A stretch of 64,000 bases of DNA, from positions 992,001 to 1,056,000 of the forward strand of contig NOKP01000005.1 of the NCBI GenBank assembly GCA_002682825.1, in the 5' to 3' direction. Both the position numbers and the translations under genes were made by a program. Source of the DNA: Neonectria sp. B-13. Lineage: Eukaryota; Ascomycota; Sordariomycetes; Hypocreales; Nectriaceae. Below the pieces are notes generated by a model. It did not search any database. It saw nothing but the letters and a program-made list of their open reading frames with translations, and was not told where the DNA came from. Of the stretch, positions 11,320 to 23,375 are shown piece by piece; position 1 is the stretch's first letter, and every line of letters begins with the position of its first letter.

Positions 11320-12480
11320 AGTTAGAAATAGTTTTATAGACTGTTAGAATGATAATTTAATTATAAAGATCCTATTATTACTTTAGTAAGAGGCTATTTA
11401 AAGTGGCTAATATTATTGAGTAAGTAGCCTTAAGGAAGAAAAGAAGGATAGAGATATAAATACTAACTATTATAAAATAGCTAAGGGGAATATATTATAT
11501 ATTAATAAGGTTAAGACTATATAGTTAAATAACTTAGTTAATAGTAAGATTGTACTTATAGAGTAGGAGAAAGATAAGGTAAAAGTTATTAGATAAGTAG
11601 ATAGCTACTAAATCCTTAGCCTTAAGCTATATACTATTAATATCTTACTGCTATAAAATGGTTACTAAGGCCTAGAGGAGGCTAGCTTATATCTTATAGA
11701 AGGAAAGTAGCTTAGCTAGTTAATTAGAAAGGAAGGACTACTACTATTAAAAGAAAGCCTAAGAGTTATAGGTACTATTCCTATTGCTAAAAATAGTTAG
11801 TAAGAGAGGAAGGGACTATTAAAGATACTAAACCCTTTCTTAGATTATCTATATATATTTAGGCTTATTATACTCTTCTAAGTATTAATCTAAGTATAAT
11901 TATATAAGTATAATTTCAATAGGTAGGTAATAGGGTCTAAAGATAATATATAGCTATAATTAAATGTAAAAAATATCTAGAATATGCAATTATATATATT
12001 ACTCTATATCTAAAGAAAGTTAGTACTATCTATAGTTTCCTAGTTATAGATAGCTTAGAGAAAATAGCCTAAGACTAAGCTTACTAGGCTAAGAAAGAGT
12101 AATAGTAAGGCTAATAATATAAATAAGCCTAAGGACCCTATACTACTTAGAGATCCTAAAGGTAATAGAAAGAGACTGCTTAATATAGGAAGTAAGCCTT
12201 CTTACTAAAAGAGACTCTATAGTTATATAAGGGCTATAGGAATCTAGGACCTAAGCTTAGTATTAAAGACTAAACCTATAGTAATATAGATAGAAAGGGT
12301 TAAGGGAGATAAGAGGAGAGATAATACTTATACCTTAAGTACTTTAGGTTTAGTATTTATATTAATATTAGGTAGAGCTTAATAGTCTAAGAGCTGATCT
12401 TAGGCAGGAGGGAGAGGGTATAAGGTATTATATAAGGTTAGAGTAGATAAAAGAGTAATAAAGGGCTCTAGGGGATAGGT
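11320..12480 (+). repeat. Long direct repeat R2, copy 1 (decayed element)
   Basis: About 1.15 kb aligns collinearly with 14287-15440, with differences that are almost all C/T or G/A. The plus-strand frame in both copies is open for long runs apart from RIP-type stops (TAG, TAA), so the repeat probably carried a gene. I could not name the product. Copy 1 retains more C and G than copy 2. Confidence 0.75.
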
Positions 12481-12499
12481 AGTATTAGTAGTAGTTAGT

Positions 12500-14149
12500 A
12501 TCTTACTAGTTATTGCTTCTACCTAACTGATTGTTAAGGGGGCAAGAGATAGTATCTTAGTAAGCCTAGGGCTTTAATGTCTCTATTATAGTTCGATCAG
12601 CAATAGGGCAGCTGTAATAGCTACTGCTATTATACTATCTATTGTGCCTAGCTCTTTAGCTATAGTAAGCCTTAGACTTTAGTATCTTAGCTATATTAGT
12701 AAGGGTTATTCACTAGGATTAAGAGCATTTTATTAAGCTAGAATGAGATTGATTAGATGGTTAAATACTACTAATAAAGGATATAAACTATTAAGGGATA
12801 TATTCTTAGTAGAATACATTAGGTTACTACTATTAGTTGCACTAAGAAAGTGAACATTTAGGTTATTAGAATACTATTGAAGATACTATACTTACTTATC
12901 TTACTATATTTATAGGCAGTATAGTCTCTTTTATTCCTATTTATAATCTCTTTTTTCTTAGGCAGATAGTATATATAGAGCCATTTTGTAAATAATTAGT
13001 AGAAGAAATAATAAAGTAGATAGAGATCTATTTATTTACCTATTCCTTATTTATATTCTATCTTTATTTATTTACTCTCTTATTTATTTTTAATAGAATA
13101 GTTATATTTATCTAAGGTTTCTTTTCTTTTTCTATTAATTATAATATTATAGAGCTAGCTAATATTTATTACTAGGTAATATACCTAGAGATCAGCTATA
13201 GGAAGGGGTAATAAGCTATATGATTAAACTTTTAAAGAGGTAATAGTTATAGATAAGATAGAAAGGTATTATCTACTAATAAGGATACTATCTACCTTAA
13301 GACTCTATTGTATTAGCTTATAGAAACTAGTAAGAATACTATCTATCTTAAGACTTTATTATATTAGCTTATAGAAACTAGTAGATATATATCTACCTTA
13401 ATGCTCTATTATCTTATAGATACTATTACCTATTCTAGATTTTATTAATAAAATGCATACATTAGTATATAATAATTAGGATAGAAGAGATTGCCCTAGA
13501 GGGTAGAAAAGAAGGATTAGAATAGAGATTGAGTAAGCTATAGGAAGGGGATTAAGGATAGGAATAAGGGATTAGGTTAATCAAAAGGTACATTATAAAG
13601 GAAAGTTAAAAGATCTAACTAGAAGTAATACTAGCTATAATAATAGCTTTATTACCTTAAGTAAGATAAAAGATAAAGTATTAGTAAGGTAAGTAATAAA
13701 GTCTATAGAAAGAAAGAGTATATTAGGGAGTCTTATATTAAAAGACTACTATAGCCTATTGTACAATCTAGAGAGATTAGGCAGATAGATAGAGACTATC
13801 CTCTAATGACTCTTATATTAGGGGACTATTACCTAAGGACTAGGGACTTATACCTACTCTACAATCTAAGAAACCAGGCTATATATACTAATAGGAATAC
13901 TATTTACCTTAAGACTTTATTGTATTAGCTTATAGAAAACTAATAGGGATACTATTTACCTTAAGACTAAATTCTATTAGTTTATATTAGTATTATTAGT
14001 AGGAGTACTAGATATATTCTTTTTAATGTATAAACTATTATTCTATAATTAAACTATAATAAAATAACTTTAATATAGAATACTATCTATCTATAATATT
14101 AAAAGATTATATACTCTATAAGAGTATATTTATTATACTTATTTCTATT
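12500..14149. other. AT-rich decayed repeat sequence
   Basis: No gene is visible. Positions 13,500-13,990 resemble 18,130-18,390: both contain AGAATAGAGATT, a TAGCCTATT..ACAATCTAGAGAG segment, and an ACTAATAGGAATACT..ACCTTAAGACT segment. Both stretches lead toward a copy of repeat R1, so they are probably two copies of one element upstream of the R1 tail. Confidence 0.6.
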
Positions 14150-14285
14150 GATTAATATCTATTTTATCTTATACATTAGTATTATTATATTTCTTTACAT
14201 TTTTCTCTCTGTTTTTACTGCCTACTTAGAATTACACTAAGTCCTATAATACACAGTCCCAACCCTAACCCTAGAACCACCTCTA
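14150..14285 (+). repeat. Repeat family R1, copy 2
   Basis: Homologous to 138-290 but with C-to-T changes at many CpA sites (for example CTTGGAATTGCACT became CTTAGAATTACACT). It ends in CCCAACCCTAACCCTAGAACC, a telomere-like double unit, directly followed by repeat R2 copy 2. Confidence 0.75.
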
Positions 14286-14286
14286 A

Positions 14287-15440
14287 TAAATAGGGTTAAA
14301 AATAGTCTTATAGACTGTTAGAATAATAATTTAGTTATAGAGATTCTATTACTACTTTAGTAAGAGACTATTTAAGGTAGCTAATATTGTTAAGTAAGTA
14401 GCCTTAGGGAAGAAGAAAAGGATAAAGATATAAATACTAACTATTATAAAATAGCTAAAGGGGATATATTATATATTAGTAAGATTAAGGCTATATAGCT
14501 AAATGACTTAGTTAATAGTAAGATTGTACTTATAGAGTAGGAGAAAGGTAAGGTAGAAGTTATTAGGTAGATAGATAGCTATTAGATTCTTAGCTCTAAG
14601 CTATATATTATTAATATTCTATTACTATAAAATGATTATTAAGGCCTAAAGGAGGCTGGTTTATGTTTTATAGAAGGAGAGTAGCTTAGCTAGTTAATTA
14701 GAGAGAAAGGACTATTACTATTAGAAGGAGGCCTAGGGGTTATAAATATTATTCTTATTACTAAAAATGGTTAGTAAAGGAGGAAAGAACTATTAAAGAT
14801 ACTAGACCCTTTCTTAGATTATTTATATATATTTAGGCTTATTATACTCTTCTAAGTATTAATCTAAGTATAATTATATAAGTATAATTTTAGTAGGTAG
14901 GTAATAAGGTCTAAAGATAATATATAATTATAATTAAATATAAAAAACATTTAGAATATATAATTATATATATTGCTTTATATCTAAAGAAAGTTAAGAC
15001 TATTTATAGTTTCCTAGTTATAGATAGCTTAGAAGAAATAGTCTAAGACTAGGTTTATAGGACTAGGAGATAGTAATAGTAAAGCTAATAGTATAAATAG
15101 GCCTAAGGACTCTATAATACTTAATAAGTCTAAAGGTAATAGAGAGAGACTACTAAACTTAGGAGGTAGACTATCTTATTAAAAGGGACTCTATAGTTGT
15201 ATAAGGGTTATAAGTAGCTAGAACCTAGGCTTAGTATTAGAGATTAAACTTATAAAGATATAAATAGAAAGGGCTAAGAGAGATAAGAGAAGAGATACTA
15301 CTTTTACCTTAGGTACCTTAGGTTTAGTATTTATATTAATATTAAGTAGAGCTTAATAGTCTAAGAGCTAATTTTAGGTAGAAGGGAAAGGGTATAGGGT
15401 ATTATATAAGGTTAGAGTAGATAGAAGGGTAATAAAGGGC
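14287..15440 (+). repeat. Long direct repeat R2, copy 2
   Basis: Collinear with 11320-12480 and more AT-rich. Example of the drift: GTTAGAATGATAATTTAATT in copy 1 against GTTAGAATAATAATTTAGTT here. It starts directly after the telomere-like tail of R1 copy 2, whereas copy 1 has no R1 in front of it. Confidence 0.75.
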
Positions 15441-17274
15441 TCTAAAGGAATAGTAGTATTAGTAACTATAACTATCTTATTATTATATACTTTAGTAATT
15501 ATATCTATTTAGCTTATCTATAAGGATATTATCTTAATAAGTCTAAGGCTTTAGTATCTTAGTTATAATAGCTTTTATAGTTCTATTAGCACTTTAATAG
15601 CTTTAATAGCTAGTAGGTCTATAGGGGCTATAATAGTTAGTAACTAAGGCCTATTATTAGTAAGTCTTAGACTATAAGGTCTTAGCTGGCCTAGTAGTGC
15701 TTAATTATACTTAGTTAGGTATAATAGGGGGATATACACTAGATGAATATTTAGGTTATTAGTATATTTATTAATATATTATACTTGCTTATCTTAGTAT
15801 ATTTCTTCTTATTGTTTTTATTATATTACTTTTTCTATAGTAGAAAGTATATAGTAACCTATAATAGAAAATTAATAATAGAGAGTTATTAATATAAATA
15901 AAATATAAAGTTAATATTCTTTCTTTCTTATCTATATTTATAGCTTTATTTGTATTAACTTTTACTCTCTTTTTCTATTTATTTATTTATTTTCCTCTAT
16001 TTATACTATTATTATATCTATTACTACCTTCTTTTGCTTTTTTTTTTCCTATTATATTAAATAGCTTAATAATATAATATCTATAGTAGAATGCCTATTG
16101 AGTATAATTAGATAGTCTAGGAATGCATATAAGATTCTAATAATTATATATATATAGTTATTCTTATTAAGCTAGATAATTAGGTTCTATAGTAAAGAGT
16201 ATATATTATAATAGTTATAGAAATTAGGATAGATAGTCTATAGTATTAAGCTATAATTATAATAATATTAGATTGATTTTTATTATAGTATATACTATAT
16301 AGGACTAATAGAGTATATTAAGAAGTCTATAGGGTTATTAGCTTTAAAAATTAATTTAAGTACTAAATAATATTATATTCTCTATTGCTCTTTAATATCC
16401 CTTTTGATTAAGCTATCTTTAAGCTACTAGCTCTTTCTATTGTAAGATTATTAGTATCTTAGCTATCTTTTAACCTACTCTTATAAAGGCATAAGGTATA
16501 GAGTAAGTCTAATATATTATAGAATAAAAGGTCTTTTAGGGGTCTATAAGATAGATAGATTAAAAGATAGAATAAGGTTGAGAAAATAAGATAATAGACT
16601 TAGCTAGCTATAAAGAGAATAATCCCTTATATATATAGTAATAGTATTCTCTTCCTTTCTATTCTTTTTTATAAATGCATTAGTATAGTTATTATAATAC
16701 TAAATGTCTAACTTATAAGATATTTATTACTATAATTAGTATATAAAATCTTTAGTAGATACCTTTAATAGACATTATTAACTAGAAGATTATTTAAAGG
16801 TTTATAATAGTATAATTACTAAAATACTATATACTTTCTTACTAAATAATTAGTATTATAACTATAGTAATCTAAGATAGATTAAACTCTATAGTATTAC
16901 TCTAAAGGTAGGTCTAGGATATATCCTATTAGCTTACTAAAGATATATAGAGTATTCTTTATTTATAATAGATTAGATTGATTAGGAAAAATACTTTAAT
17001 AGAGTATATTTATTTATAATTCCTTATATTAATCTATTCTCTTAGCTATTAAACTAGACTATAATAAGTAACCTTATAACCTATAGCCTAACTAGTTATA
17101 TACTTTAGTATATAGTATCTAAGTTAGAAGAGCTTAGCTTAAAGGTAAAAATAAATAGATTTATATCTCTAAAAGTTAACTTAATCTTATTAAATATTAA
17201 TTGAATTAGCTTTTATATTTAATAAGATATTAAATAATATTTATCTATTTATTAAATATTTACTCTAAAATAAA
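15441..17274. other. AT-rich RIP-type sequence, nothing recognisable
   Basis: TA-rich words and homopolymer-like runs throughout, with no open frame and no legible relic in the frames I read. Confidence 0.6.
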
Positions 17275-18045
17275 AAACTATTTATATATAAGCTAGTATC
17301 CTTTCTAATAGCCTCTACTAAAAAGAGATTATATATAAGCTAGTACCCTCCCTAATAGCCTTTACTAAAAAGAGATTATATATAGGCTAGTATTTACCCT
17401 TAATAGCCTTTAGAAAGAGATTATATATAAGCTAGTATTTGCTCTTTATAGCCTCTATTAGAAAGAGATCATATATAAGCTAGCTTCCCCCCTAATAGCC
17501 TCTACTAGAAAGAGATTATATACAAGCTAGCATCTGCCCTTAATAGCCTTTATTAGAAAGAGATTATATATAGGCTGGCTTCTACCTTTAATAGCCTCTA
17601 TTAGAAAGAGATTATATATAGGCTAGCATCTACCCTTTATAGCCTTTAGAAAGAGATTATATATAAGCTAGTATTTGCTCTTTATAGCTTCTACTAGAAA
17701 GAGATTATATATAAGCTAGCTTCTACTCTTAATAGCCTCTACTAAAAAGAGATTATATATAAGCTAGTATCTGCCCTTAATAGCCTCTACTAAAAAGAGA
17801 TTATATATAGGCTAGCTTCTGCCCTTAATAGCTTTTACTAGAAAGAGATTATATATAGGCTAGTATTTACCCTTAATAGCCTTTAGAAAGAGATTATATA
17901 TAGGCTAGCATTTTCCCCTAATAGCCTCTAGAAAGAGATTATATATAAGCTAGCATCTATCTTCTATAGCCTTTAGAAAGAGATTATATATAAGCTAATA
18001 TTTTCCCTTAATAGCCTTTAGAAAGAGATTATATATAAGCTAGTA
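17275..18045 (+). repeat. 48-bp satellite array (about 16 units)
   Basis: The unit reads approximately AGAGATTATATATAAGCTAG followed by TATCTGCCCTTAATAGCC and TCTACTAGAA. Full units are about 48 bp and short forms lacking the CTACT segment about 44 bp. Variation is nearly all C/T and G/A (GCTAGC/GCTAGT, GCCC/ACCC/GCTC), so the array was amplified before or during RIP-type mutation. There is no spacer/repeat alternation, so it is not CRISPR-like. Confidence 0.92.
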
Positions 18046-18629
18046 TATTAGTAAGAATAACTTAAGATAGCTAGTAAGAATAAAAATATTTAATTAGCTT
18101 TACTATAGTTATTATAAGAGAAGAGATATAGTTTATCTATTAGCCTTAATATAGTAGAAAAGAATAATTAGAATAGAGATTAAGTAGGCAGTAGGAAAGG
18201 GTTTAATAATAGAAAGTTATAATACTATTATAGCCTATTATACAGTCTAGAGAGATTAAGTGTATTAATAGAGCTATCTAAGGATAAGGACTCTTACCTA
18301 CTCTATAATCTAAGGAATTAGACTATATATACTAATAGGAATACTTTCTACCTTAAGACTATATTATATTAATTTATAGAAGCTTAATAGAATATCTTTT
18401 ATTTATAATAGATTAGATTAGTTAAAAAAAACACTTTAATAGAGTAGATTTTATTTATAATTCCTTATATTAGTTAATCTTTTTAGCTATCTAATAAGGC
18501 TATAATAAGCTATCTTATAATTTATAGTCTTACTAGCTATATTATATATTAATTTACCTCTTATATTAGGAATAAAATGCATACATAAAGATTAAAAATA
18601 ATATAGTCTTTAGTTATATATTTATTACA

Positions 18630-18785
18630 AATTTCTCTATTAATTCATATCTATATTACCTTATATATTAATATAATAGTATTTCTATAGAATTTTCTCT
18701 CTATTTTTACTGCCTGCTTAGAATTGCACTAAGTCCCCTAAACACAGCCCCAACCCTAACCCTAAGTGCACCTCTAATGTTTCAT
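18630..18785 (+). repeat. Repeat family R1, copy 3
   Basis: Homologous to 138-290 and 14150-14285. It ends in CCCCAACCCTAACCCTAAGTG. Upstream (18,100-18,430) it shares the same flanking element as copy 2. Confidence 0.75.
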
Positions 18786-19949
18786 TTCACAAGTATAATG
18801 CGTAATAATCATAGGCATAGGTAAGTATATACTATTACTAATATTATAAATACTAATAATAATAACTGAAAGCTAAGAAGGAGATTAAAGGTAGTATTAT
18901 TATTCAACTGGTCTTATCTATTATTAGTATCTTATATATACTTCTCTATTATAATCCTAGTAGTATTTAGGCAAGTAGTTCTATAAAAGCTGTTTATAGC
19001 TTTAATGTTAACTATCTTATATATAGATGCATTATGCTATACATATATAAAGTTAATTATACCTAGGGGGTCTATAGTTCAGTTTAGGCTCTTCCTTATC
19101 TATTAGTGCTAATGCCCTAGGTATAGCAATAAGTAGGTACCTTTATACTTGTGGCAAATTTGGCTTTGTACTACTTAGATATATAAAGGATAGATATATT
19201 ATACCTACTGTTTAAAACTTGCTGTTTATATATACTATAGTAGATGTATAGAATATGACTTAATTGGCTATGTAGAGGGTTAGATAGGGCTGTTTTATGG
19301 GAATCTAGCACTCCTTTAGGTATCTAGCTATTAGGAAAATATACCTTAATTGAACCTTTAGATATAAGATAGAGGGTCTGCTTTTAGATTGATAGGATCA
19401 GTCGGTCTATTTCTTACTATACCTATTAGCATTTTTAATATAAAACTTATAAAGTAAGTAAAAATAGGGCTCTTTATAATATAATTATAATATAGTAAGT
19501 GGTAATATTGAGATAATGACTGAAAGGTAGTAGTAATTAGTCTTATTAATTGGAATAGCTAATTTAGATGATTCTTTAACCTATAAACATAAATAATATA
19601 GATTTAATATTATATACTAACTGGAATACTCTTAATGTTTAATATGGTAATATAGTATTCTAAGTTATATTCTTTAGGAGCCTAATGGAATGAAAGGAGT
19701 TAAGTTAGTAAAATTGTTTAAGAAAAGATTCTATGAATATAAAGGGTATAATTTTAAAGGTATTGTTTATTGGTAAGCTTAGTAGTATAAACCAAACATT
19801 GACTTCTATTATTGTCTTATAGTATAGCTAGGTATATCCTCTGAAAATGCTTAGTTAGATTGCTAGGGCTATAGAATTCATTTCTTAGAGACTTGCTAAG
19901 AATAGTATCTAGAGAAATATGCATTACTTTACTAATATAGAGAAAATAC
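18786..19949. other. AT-rich sequence, no gene seen
   Basis: Somewhat less depleted in C and G than the sequence before it, but there is no open frame and no recognised relic. It lies 3' of the DUF3435 relic and may belong to the same element. Confidence 0.5.
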
Positions 19950-22450
19950 CTTTTAGGTTATTTCTATTTATTTATAGAAAGTACTAACTTAGTAAGGGCA
20001 ACTTAATCTATTGATAGGTTAGATTTTAGACTTATGCTCAATAAATCCTTTAGGGACTTCTATAGACTTCTTATTATATAACCCTCCTGAATCATATAAT
20101 ATTCTATAATTGTATAAATAGTCTTATCTCTTTACTTATATTATCCCTAAAGTGTTTTAACTATAGAAGCTATAACTGCTATTATTAAGTACTTCTGTAC
20201 TAAAGGCTAAAGGTAAGATAATGTATCTACTATAAGGTTTATAAACCTATACTTATTTAATTAATGTTCAATATTATTAACTGCTTGCTTCTTAGTCTAT
20301 TTTGCTCTAATATCCTACTTTATTATAGCTCCTAGCCTTATTTTTGCATTATTTAGTTTTCAGTAAGTATTCTTATAGTTAGCTGATTCTTAATGAAACT
20401 TTTAGAGATTCTATATTAAACGCTTGATTTTAGGATGTATATTGATTAATACTCTTTGCTCAAGTGTTAGGTCTATAGGGTAGTGTTTACTGATAGAATA
20501 GCTAATATTATAAGACTGCTTAATAAGAGCTTCTTAAGGCTTCTATCCCTAGAGAATCTCCTAGAGGTTAGTGCTAATCTTATGCTTAAGATAGTACTTC
20601 TGGAATAGATTCGAATTGGAGTGATCTAGCGTAAGATTTCAAAGTGCATTACTAATATAGGCTGCATTTAGAATAAGTTAATATAGCTTATTTTCTAGTG
20701 TAAGTTAAAACATACTACTTTAGTCCTATGTATTTACTGTATTATAATGTAAGCTATATGCTATTATAGGATACTTAATCCTTAATAACTTATTAATCCT
20801 TTTGATCTAATTTATAATTATACTATAGGATATAGGTTTATCTAGTGACATTTTATATTCTACTAAGCTATTAATAGCTCTTTGAAATAGGTAGATATTA
20901 TTTAGTTCCTCTTTAAGTAATAATAGTAACTTAAACTCTCTTAGGTGAATATTAAGGTTAAGTAACTAATTTAGTAATATAAGAGTAGAAGCAAGAAATG
21001 CTCAATAATGAAAAAGAATAGCTAAGAGAAATACATAAGGGTTAAGTAATAAAGAAGGATTGAAAATATTCTTAGGAATTGGAAACATTTTGCTAATATA
21101 GCATTAGAAGCCTTTTATATTAAATATCCTATATAGACTTAGATAAATCTAGACTTATATATTCTTCTCTCTAAGATATGTTTTTATAAAGGCTAAAGTG
21201 AACTAGAGCAAAAGCCTATATAGACTACCATTAGGGTCTCTTACTAATATAATCTTAATATCTCTATATCTTAGTTATAGAATAGATATTAGTTAAGCAC
21301 TAGCTAGAGTGAGAAGAAGGAGAAAGAGCATAATAAGGATTCTTATCTCTCTAAGTTTAAACAACTTCTTTATTGTACTTAGTATAGTCTTAATTTCATT
21401 TTTAAGATTGTTGATTATTATAGGTTGATTTTAGCACTTCTGATCACTTAAGTAATACTTTTTGGCCAGTTTTAGAAGTACTTATAAATATTAGAACCTT
21501 TTCCTAGTCTTATATTAGGTAGGGAAGCAACTATGTATATACAGTAATTCAAATTTAGATTAAGCTTCTTACCTAAAGCTCTCTTATAGGCTAGGCAAAA
21601 TACTTTCTAATACATACTTAGGGAGCTTCTTTTTTTTATTCTACCTTTTGCTTTTCTACTTATAGTCACTTTCTAGTAGAATAACTATTTGAAAAAGTTA
21701 TAAAGAAGATAGATAGAAATAGATTTAAAATACTATTAAGAGTTATCTCTAAGTATTTAATAATATCTAAGTAAAGATTAGTAAAATAATATAGAAATAT
21801 AAATATAAGTTTAGTATTATTACTATTATACTTTAATTGAATTAATAAGTATTATTGAATTAGGACTATAGTTCTATTGCTTATAGTCTGTTTTATTGAA
21901 ATTTCTTATAGCATTCTAATAGTATTTAGGCAAATGGAGATTACTACTAAAAAGTTTAATCTAGTCTTTAATGTTAGTATTATTGTTTAAGTCTATAGTA
22001 TTAGTATTAAAGCTATTATTGCTATTATTAGTAGTAAATAAGTTATTATCTACTAATAAAGTATTAGAATCATTTAAAGTTGTTAGATCCTGCTTTTTTT
22101 ATAGTATTATTAAATTGGGCAATAATAGATAGATAGACTTAGTGAATTTGATGATATAGAAGCTATAAGTTAATAGGATCTGGTAGAAGTTTGAGAGACT
22201 TATAAGGGAGGAAAATGAAGATATTTATTCATATTTACTATAATAGGGATTAGGTCTATTAATGAAGTGCTTGCTTACTAGTTATACATAGAGCCATTTT
22301 TAGACTATAAGCTCTAATAATAGTAGGGATAATAATCATAGGATAGTAGTAAGGATAATAACTATAGGATGGTAGTAGGGATAAGGACTATAGTGGGTTC
22401 TTAGGGATAGCTTTAGTTATAGGCAATGGAAAGGGGTGTAGAATGGGATA
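19950..22450 (-). pseudogene. RIP-degraded DUF3435 (captain-type tyrosine recombinase family) gene
   Basis: Minus-strand reading with RIP-type stops gives the C-terminal half of a DUF3435 protein in order. These are FPIPKNIFNPSLLLNPYVFL (about 21,020-21,080), followed by an ALLFHYxAF-like stretch; a YxIRRG-type position now YSLHYNT (about 20,735-20,765); LTLDHSNSNLFQKYY (about 20,585-20,630), the usual G-H-x-(5-8)-F-x-K-Y-Y end of the catalytic region; and ILQGQKPQEALIKQ (about 20,520-20,565). A charged tail continues to about 19,960. The catalytic Arg position appears as His, as CGC-to-CAC would give. DUF3435 is the family of Starship captain recombinases, but it also includes other repeated fungal genes. 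The N-terminal limit is approximate. Nothing intact can be made from it. Confidence 0.75.
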
Positions 22451-22964
22451 GCCTATAGCTATGCTTTGTACAGTAAGGGGATTGTGCATCTGAGGAATAC
22501 TTAATATTCTAATTAGTAAGTATATAACATAAGCTAAAGGATCTAATAAAGCAAAGCTATCTTATCCTATATCTTCCTTAATCCTATATATAAGTGAGAG
22601 TAAGTAATATGTTTATACTCTAATGATCTATATAAGTAGTAATGACTTAAGTGGTAGTTTGAAGTGCTTTGACTCTTAGTATAGAATATTTCTCTTAAGC
22701 TTTAGTGTACTATTTAGTACCTAATGATACATAGGGTACATTAAGATATATATTAATAGATGGTTGGGGACTTATAATGCTAGTTGTTTGGATAGATAGG
22801 CTAAAGTAGCATTGGACTTTGGCTGATTTACTACTGAATCTAGTGTTAGAACCTGCTAAAAGTGGCGATAAAAAAGCTGTATGTTTATTATAGATAGTAA
22901 TTATCTTAATAGTTTAGTATTACTTAGATTAATATAGTAATATATTAAATAAGAGCTATTAATA

Positions 22965-23375
22965 TATAATAGTTAGGCTTAACCTAAGGGTATAAGATAG
23001 GTCTAAGATATATAGTTTAATAATTAAATAGATTAGGATATTATAATAAGTAATATAGATTATAATAATAATATATAATAGTAAGTTATTATATAATTAA
23101 GTATAATTAAATTAAAGTATTAATAGCTAAAGAGCTTAAGGCTCTTATCTAATATACTAAATGAATATATATATATATATAAGACTAATATAATTAAATA
23201 ATATTAAGTTATATTAAATAGTGCTTATTTAATATATATATACTTATAGTATTAAACTGTATTAAACAGAGCTTATTCAATATATAAGTATTATATACTA
23301 TAATAGGAAGGAAAAAGTAAGTATTAAAATGATTCTACCAGTTATAACTGCCTAGTCCTAACCTAGGCTATAATA
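22965..23375 (+). repeat. LTR-like repeat, copy A (RIP-mutated, internally deleted)
   Basis: Its 5' part (TATAATAGTTAGGCTTAACC) is the transition-mutated version of TGTGACGGTCGGGCTTAACC at the end of copy B (44419, minus). Its last 76 bp (23300-23375) match 43844-43919 (minus) with only C-to-T or G-to-A changes. About 200 bp of the middle of copy B is absent. The likely unmutated ends, TGTGAC...GTGACA, fit an LTR. Confidence 0.75.

Noticed and set aside
17275..18045. CRISPR-like array
   Set aside because: Units are contiguous with no unique spacers, the DNA is eukaryotic, and variation is RIP-type.
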